Positions 21,855 through 33,412 of a DNA stretch of 64,000 nt are shown piece by piece. The number at the start of each line of letters is the position of its first letter. Within the stretch, counting starts at the first letter, position 1. The notes under the pieces are model-generated. The model was given only the letters and a program-made list of their open reading frames with translations. It searched no databases and was not told where the DNA came from. A program made the translations under genes and the position numbers. Location: assembly GCA_020002185.1 (NCBI GenBank), contig CM034535.1:72363684-72427683 (forward strand), in the 5' to 3' direction. Source of the stretch: Paraescarpia echinospica. Taxonomy: Eukaryota; Annelida; Polychaeta; Sabellida; Siboglinidae.

Positions 21855-22660
21855 GTGATGCAGTTGCTTAACGTTTAAAACGTGGACTATACATTGCTTA
21901 GTTTCACGATAAGCATATTGTGGGAAGACGAAAAGAGACAGATAAGTTTTAGAGGAACGTCATAATTGTTCAATATGTTGTCTCGGTTGTTGCCACAAGT
22001 GTGGGTTCATTGGCGGATTAATATTTCTACATCAAAAACGGGAAACATAAAGCGGTCTGACCCGACAGGGAACCCAATCATAATGTGTCTGATTAAATCT
22101 TCAATGGCTGATGAAAAGCCCTCAAGTATTTTGCACATAGGTAATGTCCACATTAAGGTAATTCTATGTAAACTAGTAATACATTCGAGATGAATGAATT
22201 TCCCTCACAAGGGATAATAAAGTATTGTGATTGTTAATTGTGATTGTACTATATCAAAACGCTATATTCTCCCATAATCATGTCACTTAGTTTTTGCATT
22301 TTATGTATAATTGCGGTTTTATATGCGCAAAATAGCCGATACATAATTGTGCTTACACGAATCATTTTGAGGGTTTTTTCCCACGTGGGTAAATAATTAT
22401 GCAGCCCGAGTATAAGTCCGTACGCATGCACAGTGATGCACGCTTTAAATCAATCTATCTGACAAGTGCTGCCGCCACTCTCCGATTATTCCGTAAATTG
22501 TCCTTTTCCCATTTCCTTCTTTTCGTTGTTGAATCCGTGACATAAACAGCAGCTGGGTGTTTTTCTTGCCCCATCAAACACGGCAGAAGTAACCGAAGTC
22601 TGATGGACGGTACCGAATTACAAAAAAATGAGAGGTATCTGGCGAGGGCGGGTTATACGT
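21855..22660. other. Intron 4 of the aminopeptidase, left part
   Basis: No motif recognised. Only chance ORFs are present. Confidence 0.4.
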
Positions 22661-22669
22661 AGGTGGAAA

Positions 22670-22850
22670 ATTATTGCACTGTCAATAAACCAGAAGGTTT
22701 CGTTGCACTCTCTATAAACCAAAAGCTTCCTTGCACTCCCAAAAATACAAAGGCGTCGTTGCACTCTAAAAAATAGAAAGGCTTTCTTTCACTCGATAAA
22801 CCAAAAGGCTTCTTTGCACTGTCGATAAGCCAAAGGCTTCCTTGCCCGCA
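22670..22850 (+). repeat. Minisatellite, about 34-38 bp unit, five copies
   Basis: Units follow TTGCACTCTCNATAAACCAAAAGGCTTC with variation. The array lies within a large aminopeptidase intron. Confidence 0.85.
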
Positions 22851-23039
22851 TGCCGTATGGAGCTTGTAGCTCTGTGCGGCAATGTCATTTTTATTTGTGA
22901 TTAATAAAACATAATTCTAATAAAATAATGCATAGAATTTCATGAATTGGTCACATTAGCAGTATTAATTAATCATTGTGTACATAATTAAGAGATTAAC
23001 TCAAAAAATTGCTTTATTCCAGTTATTCCGTTTTCACCA

Positions 23040-23645
23040 CAAGTCGCAATATATCGACTCGAGATGGTTCAGAGATTAGCGTGTCGTCCCCTGTGCTTAC
23101 TTCAACGTGACCAACACACCACGATGACGGCACTACGAGAGCTGCATTTGCTACCTGTGGCGCAGCGGATTCAGTTTAAACTGTTGACTTTGATGTACGG
23201 TGCGGTGCATACTAACATTCCCTGCTACCTTGCCTGCCTATCTTTCCTGTCACATTCTTCTTTCCGCCGACCAGTATCATATTGCGGTTCCCAGAGTAAA
23301 CCTGGAACGGTTTGGGTAGCAAGCATTCTCACGAGCAGGTCCTTCCCCATGGAACGCTCTTCAACTATAGGGCTACGAACGCAACAAGATTCTAAACATT
23401 TTAGAGGAGACTTCTTTTTTCTCGTCAAACGTTTTGCGTAATGCCTATTTACATATAATCCCAATGTTTGTAATTATGTTAGCGTATTTAATACTTGTAT
23501 TTTATATATCTAGAGTGTTATTATTCACTGATTTATTGTATTTCTATTTTATTATCTATATTTAAACACCACTGATCATATTATTTGTAGATATGCGGCG
23601 TGTGTTTATAAATAAACTCAGTTTGAATCCACTGTTTTAAACAAT
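23040..23645 (+). mobile_element. 5'-truncated LINE fragment (L2/CR1 type)
   Basis: The ORF 23,064-23,441 contains TALRELHLLPVAQRIQFKLL and TLMYGAVH, the LHWLPV..RI.FK..L region near the end of L2/CR1-type ORF2. An AT-rich tail follows to about 23,640 with an AATAAA-like signal. Only the last part of a LINE is present, as expected after 5' truncation. Confidence 0.8.
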
Positions 23646-23699
23646 GTTTCTCACCCATAGCATCGGCGTCAGAACAGTAAGGTCTTGGGTAGGTAGAAC

Positions 23700-23830
23700 C
23701 CCCTATTTTTTGTGGGGGCTAGAGATAAGTTTAGCCCCCCCCCCCGATTTTTCGGTGGGGGTGCAGTTGGAAGGTTTTGGTGAGCTTCAAGGTCGATGCA
23801 TTTAAAGGGTATTGGTGAGCTTCAGTACCT
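23700..23830. repeat. G/C-tract hairpin region
   Basis: A run of 13 C with nearby GGGGG tracts gives several possible hairpins (CCCCC/GGGGG). The phrase TTGGTGAGCTTCA occurs twice (about 23,778 and 23,810). Confidence 0.6.
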
Positions 23831-23889
23831 CCCACAAACACACACAATCAAATTCAAATTACAACGATGCTGCATATAAAGCGCACGCG

Positions 23890-23920
23890 CGAACACACAC
23901 ACACACACACACACGCATTT
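23890..23920 (+). repeat. (CA)n microsatellite
   Basis: About 11 CA units after CGCGCGAA. Confidence 0.9.
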
Positions 23921-24263
23921 CACTTTCTAAATTTGATATAAATCAACATCGTGGAAGAGAGCACACGTTTTTCCTTTCGTTCCAAACCTATAATAAATAG
24001 ATACGTACAGATTATCCGTACAAATAAACTTGGTCAATTGGTGTTATTATTTAAATAGCCTCACAATTGTTGAAACCCAGCATGATCATAAAACGATTAC
24101 TTTTGAATGTTGACACCGAGTGTTTCAAACATAATTAGAAAATGCTATGTGAGTGTTTTGGACCTAGGTTTAAAAATACTATCGTAGTGTTACTGAGAGT
24201 AAGTGTTTTGAACTTAGGATACCGGGTTTACTGATAAAGTCGCTTCTATCCTAATCAACTCAC

Positions 24264-24384
24264 CTTGCTTCGGTAAGTGATACTCCATATCAAGCTCATT
24301 CTCAAGGAATTCAACGCCTATTTGTGCGTAATCCAACACATAATTTAGCGACTGGATTGCACGCGGGCGAGCCCAGACGGAGTG
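24264..24384 (-). CDS. M1 aminopeptidase exon 4
   Basis: After an acceptor TAG the minus strand encodes HSVWARPRAIQSLNYVLDYA and ends FLENELDMEYHLPKQ before a GTGAGT-like donor. The VWARP and YHLPKQ blocks lie between the substrate loop and GAMEN in all M1 family members. It is 121 nt, phase 0 in and phase 1 out, matching exons 3 and 5. Confidence 0.88.
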
Positions 24385-25005
24385 CTACGGACAGAATATA
24401 TATATATATATAATTTTATAAAACGAATTAGTACTACTAATAATAATCGTAATAATTGGTGAATGATTATTAATGATAATAATTAATGATAATTATGAAT
24501 TATATGTATATATATATGCATATATTAAATATAAATTATAAGGCCACATAATAACAGTAATAATGTATTGTTTATTCTCATTATTGTGCTTTTTATTTGT
24601 TAGTTTCATCATCGTTATGCTTTTGCTATCATATTGGCAGAATGGTTATAATGATGATAATCGTAATAATAGTAGTAAACAATACCATTAGTAACAACCC
24701 ATCACAGGGCTGGAACATGTATTTAACTTGATCTACTACGTCACCATTTCTGCTAACGTATTGTATTTCTGTTATGGAAGTAGGTAGATCTGTTTTGTAA
24801 AAATATAGCACTGGTGTTAGTACGGCCACATATGTAGTGGTGTCTTTGGCAATGGTATTTTAGGCATCAGAAAGTGTAAAGCTCAAACACGTTTCTGTCA
24901 TACTTATAGCGTATAGCCTCGACGGTAACCTGTTAAAACCTCTAATAGGCTGTAATTGAAATGTCGTTACTATAGTTGAATTCATTGGTTGTGATGTGGT
25001 ATTTG

Positions 25006-25007
<2 letters not shown>

Positions 25008-25084
<77 letters not shown>

Positions 25085-25102
25085 GAGAGGGAGAGAGAGA
25101 GT
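25008..25102 (+). repeat. (AG)n microsatellite in aminopeptidase intron 3
   Basis: A nearly pure AG run with two interruptions, next to the exon 3 donor. Confidence 0.95.
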
Positions 25103-25137
25103 GCGATATGGTAACCACTGCTATGTGTTCGGCTTAC

Positions 25138-25269
25138 CGGTTTACCGTTCGTCATTTTGCTGCTGATATTCTTAAAATCGCAGACGATGAAACTCAGGAG
25201 ATATGTGCTCATTACGACTGTGGGCTCGAAACTCGTCTCGCTGAAGATTTCATCGACCTTAACGGTCTT
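25138..25269 (-). CDS. M1 aminopeptidase exon 3
   Basis: It encodes KTVKVDEIFSETSFEPTVV and then MSTYLLSFIVCDFKNISSK, the MSTYL..F.V.DF block of M1 aminopeptidases. Acceptor GTAG precedes 25,269 and donor GTAAGC follows 25,138. Length is 132 nt (44 codons, phase 0), which joins exon 2 in frame. An (AG)n microsatellite starts about 40 bp into the following intron. Confidence 0.88.
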
Positions 25270-25389
25270 CTACGCACAAAACAACAGCATTGATATGAAA
25301 GAACTCGGTGGAAATATCCAATATACAGCCTGTACACCTTCAACCATTTGCTACCGGTTTCAGCCATTATTGTAAATTTACTTGGTGGG

Positions 25390-25895
25390 TAATTTAGAAC
25401 GGGAGCCCAGCACTTTTATTTATGTAAAAAGGGCCAAAGTGTTTGAACCCATGTGTTGGAGGAACCATCCCGCGACATCACAAAAATAAGTTGCTGCCGG
25501 GTCTTGGGTGGTGGAATGCCCCCTAAATCACCCCCTCAAGTGTGCAAAAAAGTACCTTTATTTATGTGAACGGCGCCAAGACTAAAAACAGTTTAAAAAG
25601 TGTCCCTGGTGTTCCCCGAGTACGGAATGACCAATGACACCAACTTTAGGGGTGGAACCCCCCTGACAGCAGCCCCCGAAGTGTGCCAAAAAGTACCTTT
25701 ATTTAGGCGAACGGTGCTAAAGGTAAAAACAGTTTCAAAAGTTTCCCTGGTGTTCCCCGAGTACGGAATGACCAATGCCAGCAACTTTAAATGGTGGAAT
25801 ACCCCTGACAGCAACCCCCAAAGACTGACGAAACTGTATTTATTCGCGCAAACACTTAGCGGATTTCATAGTCCGGTAGATGGCGTCGATGTAGA
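25390..25895 (+). repeat. Dispersed repeat, third copy just outside the left arm
   Basis: It starts GAACGGGAGCCCAGCACTTT and ends near CCGGTAGATGGCG. The same sequence occurs at 56,845-57,320 (same strand) and on the minus strand at 34,690-34,925 plus 31,195-31,310 (split by a LINE). Inside it a unit of about 140 bp with GTTCCCCGAGTACGGAA is repeated in tandem (25,545-25,680 and 25,681-25,823). It lies in intron 2 of the aminopeptidase. Confidence 0.85.
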
Positions 25896-26239
25896 ACAGC
25901 TGTGTTAACAATACAACTGCAACATAACAAATTAACTTAGTTATGTACAGGACTGTGCGACATGTTTAACTGTTCATAATTATATCTTCAGCACGTTCAT
26001 CATTAGTACAGATGCAGCAGGACAACTGTTTACACATCTTCAGTACGTTCAACCGCCGCAACAGGATAACTGTTCACTCTGCGTATCAGTATACATACAA
26101 ACGCGACATGATAACTGTTAATATTATATCTTCACCACACACATCATCAGTACAGATGTGACAGGGCAACTGTTCATATATCGACAGCACATTATCGTTA
26201 GTACAGACGCGACAGGATAACTGTTTTATATCTTCTTGC

Positions 26240-26380
26240 AGCAGGCGAGGGGGTTGTTCCCTTTGGTGGGACAGTTACTTGTAGTGGGACAGGGGGCTGT
26301 TACGTGTAGTAGGAGAGGGGGGAGTTACCTCTGGTGGGACAGTTACCTGCGGTGGGACTAGGGACAATTACCTGTAGTGT
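26240..26380 (+). repeat. G-rich minisatellite (left arm, upstream of LINE)
   Basis: Units of about 20 bp resemble GGTGGGACAGTTACCTGTAG. A further block of the same repeat lies at 28,756-28,890, after the LINE, so the LINE was inserted into this minisatellite. Mirror: 62,440-62,590. Confidence 0.85.
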
Positions 26381-27128
26381 GCAAAGATATTACATCTTTG
26401 TCAGATTTTGACATTGATGGACCTGTTGGGGCAATGGTGGAAGCATATGACACTGGATTACGTCGGATTATCGACCACCACGCTCACTTGCTCGAGAAAA
26501 CCGTAACCTTGCGACCTAACTCGCCGTGGTACACCGACGAACTGCGGCGAGCGAAGCGGACTTGGCTACGTACTGGCCTCGAGGTCCACCGCCAAGCATA
26601 TCGGGGCTATGTGTGGCCGTAAACCTTATGTTACTCACCACGAGGCGTAGTTACTACTCCGACAAGATTGCAAGTTGTGGGTGTGGGCAAACGCAGCTCT
26701 TTAATATCACGAACAACCTTATAGGATACACTGGCTTTGCGAAACTGCCGTTGTATGTGTCTTCGAGTGATTTGGCCCAACGTTTCAGCAACCACGTAAT
26801 GAAGAAAGTGAATGACATCCGGCAAATCATAGTCCACTGTGGCGGTGATCGTTCATATGTTATGGCGGCTGCATTCGGTGACGACACTGCTTTTCGTGGT
26901 GTTCTGTTGACTGGCTTCACAGAAGTCACTGAATCAGACGTCACAAGATTGGTCGCAGTTGCTCCGTGTAAGTCGTGCAGGCTAGACCCACTACCTACCT
27001 GGTTCCTTAAACTATGTTCGTCAGAACTGGTACCCATGATCACTTCGATAATAAACACTTCCCTCGAAAGTTCAATGATACCTGATGTGTTCAAACATGC
27101 TGTCGTTAGACCAGTCCTAAAAAAGTGA
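26377..27128 (+). pseudogene. LINE ORF2: endonuclease-RT linker and RT N-terminus
   Basis: Frames 26,377-26,622 and 26,526-27,128 carry TLRPNSPWYTDELRRAKR, DPLPTWFLKLCSSELVPM and MIPDVFKHAVVRPVLKK. These are the pre-RT and RT finger blocks of L2-type LINEs. The expected APxSCxLDPxPTWLL phrase is recognisable. A stop at 27,126 and a frame change divide it. Confidence 0.85.
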
Positions 27129-27334
27129 CGCTTGATGAAGATGCTTTGTGCAATTACCGCCCGGTTTCGAACTTGCCGTTTGTATCAAAACTTATTGAAA
27201 AAGTAATTGCAAGACAACTCAACAGTCACCTTGATATGAACACTTTGCGTGATCCTTTCCAATCAGCATACCGCCATGGTTCCGGCGAGTCGAGAATGAC
27301 ATCGCCGCGCAAGACTGCAAGACTTTTTTCGTGA
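27125..27334 (+). pseudogene. LINE RT middle part
   Basis: LCNYRPVSNLPFVSKLIEKV and FQSAYRHGSGE are RT motifs. The frame is lost before the first catalytic Asp; DAVDLSSAFDTINH is visible in another frame near 27,330-27,375. Confidence 0.8.
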
Positions 27335-27465
27335 TGCAGTAGATTTGTCCAGCGCATTCGACACAATTAATCACGATTTCTTGATGACTCGAGTGGAACA
27401 CTTGTTCGGTATCACAGACTGCATGGCTGCAGTCGTACATCACTGAACGTTATCAGTGAGTCGCC

Positions 27466-28431
27466 ATGGACAGCGCAACGTCAACTGATTGTGTTTTGAA
27501 ATGTGGCGTCCCACAAGGGTCTGAGCTTGGGCCAATATTATACTGCATATACACAAGACTTATCGGCGACATCGTTGCACGACACGTCATGCAATACCAT
27601 TGTTATGCGGATGACACGCAAATCTACATGACAGTGGAGCACGATCTACCCATCACTGCAGCAATAACGAAGATTGAACAATGTGTAGCGGAGGTGACCG
27701 ACTGGTTTGAACGAAACCAACTTAAGTCCGAGAAGTCAGAGGCAGTCATCTTCCTCACCACAAAACAACGAAACGACGTGCCCTCCGATATTTCCGTGAC
27801 AATTGGCGGACATCGGGTTGTGCAGACATCATCCGTACGCAACCTAGGAGTCATACTTCACAGGGGTCTAACTATGGAATCACAGGTTGCACAGATAGCC
27901 AAATCGTGCTACCACCAGATTCGCAACATAGGACAAATTCGGCTAAGCATCACTGATGCTGCGTGCAAAACCCTGCTGAACGCGTTCGTGATTTCACGCC
28001 TCAATTATGCAAATTCATTACTCTATGGCCTTCCGCAGACGACGCTGCAAAACTGCGCAGCCCACCTCGTCTGCCATACGAGGACGTACGACCACGTCAC
28101 TCCAGTGCTGCAGCACCTGCATTGGTTACCTCTCTGTGTGCGTCCAATATATAAAGTGCTTGTGTTTGTGTACTCTGTGATGCATGATCTGGCACCGAGT
28201 TATCTCGCGGAGTTACTGAACCGATGTCAACCGAATCGGCAACTGAGATCTGCGTCTTTGCCGCTACTGACACTTCCCGCTTCGCAGACGGTCACTCACG
28301 GTGATCGCCATTTTGCTGTAGCTGCAGCCAATGTATGGAACAGACTGCCGGATTGTGTTAGGATAACAAAGACACAGCCACAGTTCAAAACACTTCTTAA
28401 AACACACCTTTTTAGAGAAGCGTTTCTGTAA
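27466..28431 (+). pseudogene. LINE RT C-terminal part with YADD
   Basis: 321 codons: CGVPQGSELGPILYCIYTR, then QYHCYADDTQIYMTVE (YADD at 27,604-27,615), SRLNYANSLLYGLPQT, DHVTPVLQHLHWLPLCVRP and VWNRLPDCVR, ending HLFREAFL. These match L2-clade ORF2. This segment is uninterrupted although the upstream parts are broken. The usual VQN.AARLV block is shortened. Confidence 0.9.
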
Positions 28432-28819
28432 TATGATCACGTGGATTTTATCAAATGCACTTTCCCATATTTTATGTAATTATTATTATTATTTTAAAAT
28501 TATTTTTTATTTTTTAATTCACTTATTTATGTTATATTGTTTAATACTTATCATATAATTTTTAATTGTTTGTACATGGAGGACTAATAATTATGTAATT
28601 AATGTTTTAATTATTATTTTATGGTATACATTTTAGAATTAGTTTTTTTTTCTATTTGTAATACAATTCAAAATAGTTACGTGTACATGCATGCAAAGCG
28701 CTTGAGAGCAATCTGGTTGATTCGGACGCCATACAAATAAATTGTATTATTATTATTGGGAGGTGGGGCAGTTAATTGTGGTGCACAGTGAGAGCTACAC
28801 GTGGTGGCACAGGGGAGAG

Positions 28820-30060
28820 TTATCTGTTGTGGGACAGTTTCCTGTGGTAATACAGGGGACAGTTACCTGTGGTGAGATAGTTACCTTCGTTGGAACAGTT
28901 GTTGGTGCCTACGGCCCGCTGCAATTCTCGATATACCCGGATGATGAGGTATACGTAGATAGCCCAGAATGATGCCGTGCTTCCGTACTGTCCTTCGATT
29001 ACATAATGGAAGAAGCTCTCATATTCTTTCATGAGATTATTGAAAAATGCAAACTCTGATTGAGTGTTCGAGAGTGCTGTCACAGTCTAACATCGTTGTC
29101 ACCATCTCCTTGTACTTGGCGAATAGTGCTCGTTCCATAAGAGCAGCCAGAAGTTGTTGGATCCTGTTACACCGGTTGTAGAATTTCCCTTTCATGAATC
29201 TAGCAAGCGATCCCTCAGCCAAGACACCAACTTCTGTGATGAGGTATGCAACCCCCGAATCAGACAAGGAGGTTCCCAGGGCTCCGAAGTAGGCCAGTTC
29301 AAGATGGAAATTTCCGACGACTGGTTTCCTGCAGTCTGGTTCATGTTGCAAGCAAGCTTCGATGAGCGTGTGGACAAACAGGAGCACTAGTTGGGGAATG
29401 TGGGGACGGAACTCTTTCAGAGTGTGAACTGATGAGGGTAACTGGATTTTTGATGGGGACATTGCAAGAATTTCTGTGCGCAAAGCCATGGCTGCACACC
29501 TGATTGCTTCAGTCTTGGTATCAGAATCGTTCAACATAGCAATCGTCTCGTTGTGGGTAAGTAACGAATGGTAAACGAATGTTCCCGATTTGCTCGCTTG
29601 TTTGTCGACGAGGATATCTTCAAAACGTTCATTCACTTTCAACATGAGGCTTTGCACAGATTGCTTATTGATATCGCCTTGAATTCCACCGACAGCAAGG
29701 AACTGTTCTTTGTACAAGCTCAACACTACCGTCGCCAGCATGGGAAATTTCTTTTTGATGACTTCGTTCTCAAGGAACTTCGACAGTTTTCGGAATGCTT
29801 CATCGTGTTTCTTTCAACGTGTCTTTTGCTCTTCCTCCTTCGATTCTTGCCATGCGTAATCGCGCCGACATCAGTTATGGTACCTTGCAAGGATCCTAAC
29901 TTCACATTTTGTCTCTGCCGCACAAATGATCGACTTGCTCCCTATGTAGTAATACATCAGTGCAGGCGTTCATGCTTCTTGGACTGTTTACTCCTCTTCT
30001 TCCCAGAGAAAAGGCCCTTCTGTCGAATAGTGCCTCTTCTGTTGTTCTGTTGTAAAAAGG
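28820..30060 (-). CDS. Unrecognised protein gene, left-arm copy
   Basis: On the minus strand a basic N-terminal region (GKKRSKQSKKHERL near 30,000 and HGKNRRRKSKRH near 29,850) is followed by a 234-codon frame (29,741-29,037). That frame starts MLATVVLSLYKEQFLAVGG and contains MALRTEILAMSPSKIQLPSS, RKPVVGNFHLELAYFGALGT, VAYLITEVGVLAEGSLARFM and KFYNRCNRIQQLLAALMERA. A last block YESFFHYVIEGQYGSTASFW continues in another frame (29,083-28,950). The composition and blocks shared with the right arm show it was coding. Frame changes around 29,050 and 29,750 suggest a pseudogene or introns. I do not recognise the family. Confidence 0.55.
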
Positions 30061-30099
30061 CAATATTACTTTATCAAGATTTCAGGGGTACTGCATGAT

Positions 30100-30660
30100 G
30101 CGATCGGATAAAAACCGGTCTTAAAATGTCGCTATCAGTTGCATGATCGTTGTTACTTTTGGACGTTTCTACTCTCAGTAAGCATAAAATAAGTGTGTTA
30201 ACATAATAGTTTAACCTTCCTGGAATTAGTGTTAGATTAGTGGAAAGTGCATAAAATAACAAACTAATCGATGCGAATAACTGTTGGTAGTGTATTAATT
30301 TGCGACAGCCTTTATACAAACACGTTAACTAGTTAAATAATGGTTCTAGATATATGATAAAACTGTTACCATTAATGCCGAGCGCTGTAGTACAGTAAAC
30401 TAATTGGCTAATTATTTAAAACAGAACAGATACAATTAAATCTAAGACAAAGTTTTCATACAATAAACTATATCATAAAACTACATTTTGGCAGTCATTA
30501 CCTTTATGCACTAGTGCCTACAATTTATGAAGTTAAATGGATTTGCAGAACCTCTTAACGAGTGGAAACATGCATGTGTAGCTCGGGCAATTACCAGTAC
30601 ATGTACCTTGTACACATTTTGAATGCTGAATTAGTCCAATCAATCAATAATGGCGGTGCA
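30100..30660. other. AT-rich interval of the left arm
   Basis: No gene seen. It is mirrored at 58,090-58,690. Confidence 0.5.
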
Positions 30661-30704
30661 TCAATGTATCGAATTATTAAATATTTTAAAATAACACAAG
30701 ATCT

Positions 30705-30810
30705 GTATGTGTGTGTGTGTGTGTGAGTGTGTGTGTATGTGTGTGCGTGCGTGCGTGTGTACGTGTGTGTGTGTGTGTGCGGGTGCGTGTGCGTGTGCAT
30801 GTGTGTGTAA
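30705..30810 (+). repeat. (GT)n/(CGTG)n microsatellite, left arm
   Basis: A GT-rich run with CGTG and CGTGCGTG interruptions. The mirror position in the right arm (about 57,715-57,985) is instead occupied by an AT microsatellite and other sequence. Confidence 0.9.
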
Positions 30811-31449
30811 TGCCTTGTACATTTTCCCTATATAACCTGGTGCGGCACTACATAGATGCATGGAAAACTAACTCAGTAGCGGGATACTAAGTTTGCCTCC
30901 GAGCCAATTACCAAATATCTTTTGTGCAGTCTCTAGATACGCTGCAGGGATATTGTTGTGTTTACTTTTAAGATTTAACACATTCTACCACCAGCTTGCA
31001 CCTGCGTGAAGTGGATGCTACGTTTCAGTGTCCAGACTGACCAGAGGGTTAAGCCTAAACACAACAGGGCGATATTACATCACCCTAACAAATTTAAAAA
31101 AAAATCAGAATGGTGTGTAGTCATCTATCATAATCAGCTTATAAAATACGTACACCTACAAAAAAACGATATTTGCGTAGCGACTCGATAGACATTTTGC
31201 CGCATATCGGTTGGCGCCATCTACCGGACTACGAAATCCGCTAGGTGTTTGCGCGAATAAATACAATTACGACAATCTTTGGGGGTTGCTGTCAGGGGAT
31301 TCCACCACTTAAGAAGAAGAAGAAGAATAACGAAAAATAGGGTCAGGAGACATCTCTAAGACTATGGTAGTCGCTATCGAGGAGCCACCTGTTGTAATAA
31401 AACTTTAACTGAATCAATACATCACCCAATCAAATTCTTCCAGAATAAG

Positions 31450-32556
31450 AAGAAGAAAAAAAAAATCCTTATCCAGTTTGGTTATTATTCTATCTATTAA
31501 TTCTAGTGCTGCGTATTCAGTTGAATGTTTAGGTCGGAATCCATACTGATGGTCAAAAAAAGCTTAGAGTCTTTTAAATAAGATGATAATTGGTCAAAAA
31601 TATTTTTTTCAAGTACTTTTGAAATAGCTGGTAGAAGAGATATGGGTCTATAATTATTGAATACTGCTGGCTCACCTTTTTATAAATGGGAATTACCTTA
31701 GCAATTTTTAGTTTATCAGGGAATATTCCTGTGGTTAATACTTGATTTGTTAATAAAGTTAAAGATTTGGTTAGTGCAGGTTCAAGCATTTTTAGCAGTT
31801 TGGTAGAGAGACCATCACATCCACAGCTATTTTTGTTGGGTAGATTAATTATTGTTCTCTTTATGGTATCTTCTTCAACATATTTAAATGTAAAATTACA
31901 GTTTACTATTTTATTTAGATAATATGAATGATCATGAATGCCTTTGTATTTAATATCATTAGCCAGGTTACTACCTATATTGGTAAATAATGTATTGAAT
32001 TTATTTGCAATTTCTAATTTGTCTGCCACAATAGAATCGGATTCTTTAAAATATTTTGGATATGATTTATTAATTTTATGTTTAGACAGGATTTCATTTA
32101 TAGTTTTCCAAGTGTTTTTATATCAAATTTAAATTGATTAAAACATTTGTCAAAATATGATTGCTTTGCTTTGCGAAAACTTCTTTTCAAAATACTATTG
32201 AATGTTTTTAGATTAATCAATAATACGCCATATTCAGAAGATCCAGGGTTTGTGATTTTTAATTGTTTGTAAAGTTTGTCTCTGTATCGCATTGAGGTTA
32301 GCAAGCCTTGAGTTATCCATGTAGATTTTTTATGTTTATATTTATTAAATTTCACTAATTTGCTAGTCATATATTTATTTTTAGCTTGATTTATTTCATT
32401 GATGATAATGTTATAATTATGGTTTGGGTCAGCATTTGAACTTGTATCTAATTTTTTATGTATTTCAGATGAGATTATATCATTTCTGACTTTTAACATA
32501 GCCTCTTTATTTTGTATAAATTTTGTAGTATATTCGTCTTTTAGAGCAGTGTTCAT
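31450..32556 (-). pseudogene. LINE linker and truncated RT
   Basis: Frame 32,098-32,556 is the basic linker (YKHKKSTWITQGLLTSMRYR). Frame 31,574-32,029 starts MADKLEIANKFNTLFTNIG and carries NKNSCGCDGLSTKLLKM and FPDKLKIAKVIPIYKK of the RT fingers. A further block with YGFRPKHSTEYAALELID lies at about 31,460-31,560 in another frame. No catalytic YADD follows. Confidence 0.85.
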
Positions 32557-32630
32557 AAGAATAAAATATGGTTGATGATCAGAATTTTTTTAAATTAATA
32601 TTCCTGCTGTACTTTGCAAAATATGCTTTG

Positions 32631-33412
32631 TTAAATTACAAAAAAATTATCAATAAGTGTACCAGTACATGTTGTGAACCTTGTAGGAAGAGTAATTTGG
32701 GGGAAGAGACTAAATGAAGTTAACATGTCAAAGAATGTCCTACAGTGTTGTTGCTCGTTTATTTTTAGCATATTTATATTGTAGTCCCCTGCAAGAATAA
32801 GGTTGTTGTTTTGATGATGTTGCACAGATGACAGGACCATTGTAAATTCATTTATAAATTCGTTATAGTTTTCAGTTAAAGGCCTTGGTGGTCGGTATAT
32901 ATTTCCTATAGTGACTGTCTGCGATAAGCCTCCTCCATTTACTTGTATTATTTGTCCCTCCCATTGTTCACACATATTTAATTTCATCTTTACTTCATAA
33001 TCAAAGTGTTTATCTATATATATATTAATAATCCCCCTTTGGTGCTGCAACTTTTTCCTTGGGATATACAGTCATATCCATTTAATTGATTTAGTGATAA
33101 GTCATCATTATCAGATAACCAGCTCTCTTGGAGACATATTATGCTAAATTTAAAATTTATGGTAGACAAGTCAAATGCCTCGAGCTCACTAAACTTTGCA
33201 TTAATGGACAGTATATTTGAGCTTAGGATACTGAAATGTTTATTATTGTTTTGAACTAACAAATAAATTTTTTCAAAATCATAATATGACGATCGACATA
33301 TTGTTGGCAATTCATTATTTTCATCAACAGTATTACTGATGTTTAGAATATTATTTCGACAATTATTTGTAATACCACCTGTAAATTTGAGAAAAGTTTC
33401 GTCAGTTATCAT
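32631..33412 (-). pseudogene. LINE endonuclease, left-arm insertion
   Basis: Frames 33,014-33,412 and 32,631-33,050 overlap. They carry SNILSINAKFSELEAF, IICLQESWL with the catalytic Glu, GGLLIYI, IGNIYRPPRP, LILAGDYNINML with the Asp-Asn pair, and ITLPTRFT..TGTLIDNFF. The AP-endonuclease motifs are in order. One frame shift near 33,030 separates the halves, and the terminal SDH-like block is lost near 32,600. Confidence 0.85.

Larger units (their letters stand above)
26380..28755 (+). mobile_element. L2-like LINE, 5'-truncated, left-arm copy
   Basis: It begins inside ORF2 and ends with CCATACAAATAAATTG plus (TTA)n at 28,735-28,755, a typical L2/CR1-like 3' end. The same element is present at the mirror position 60,176-62,440, so it was inserted before the arms were duplicated. 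Confidence 0.9.

Noticed and set aside
24976..25293. Glu/Arg-repeat open frame and the opposite Ser/Leu repeat frame
   Set aside because: These come from the (AG)n tract; the real coding part is aminopeptidase exon 3 on the minus strand.
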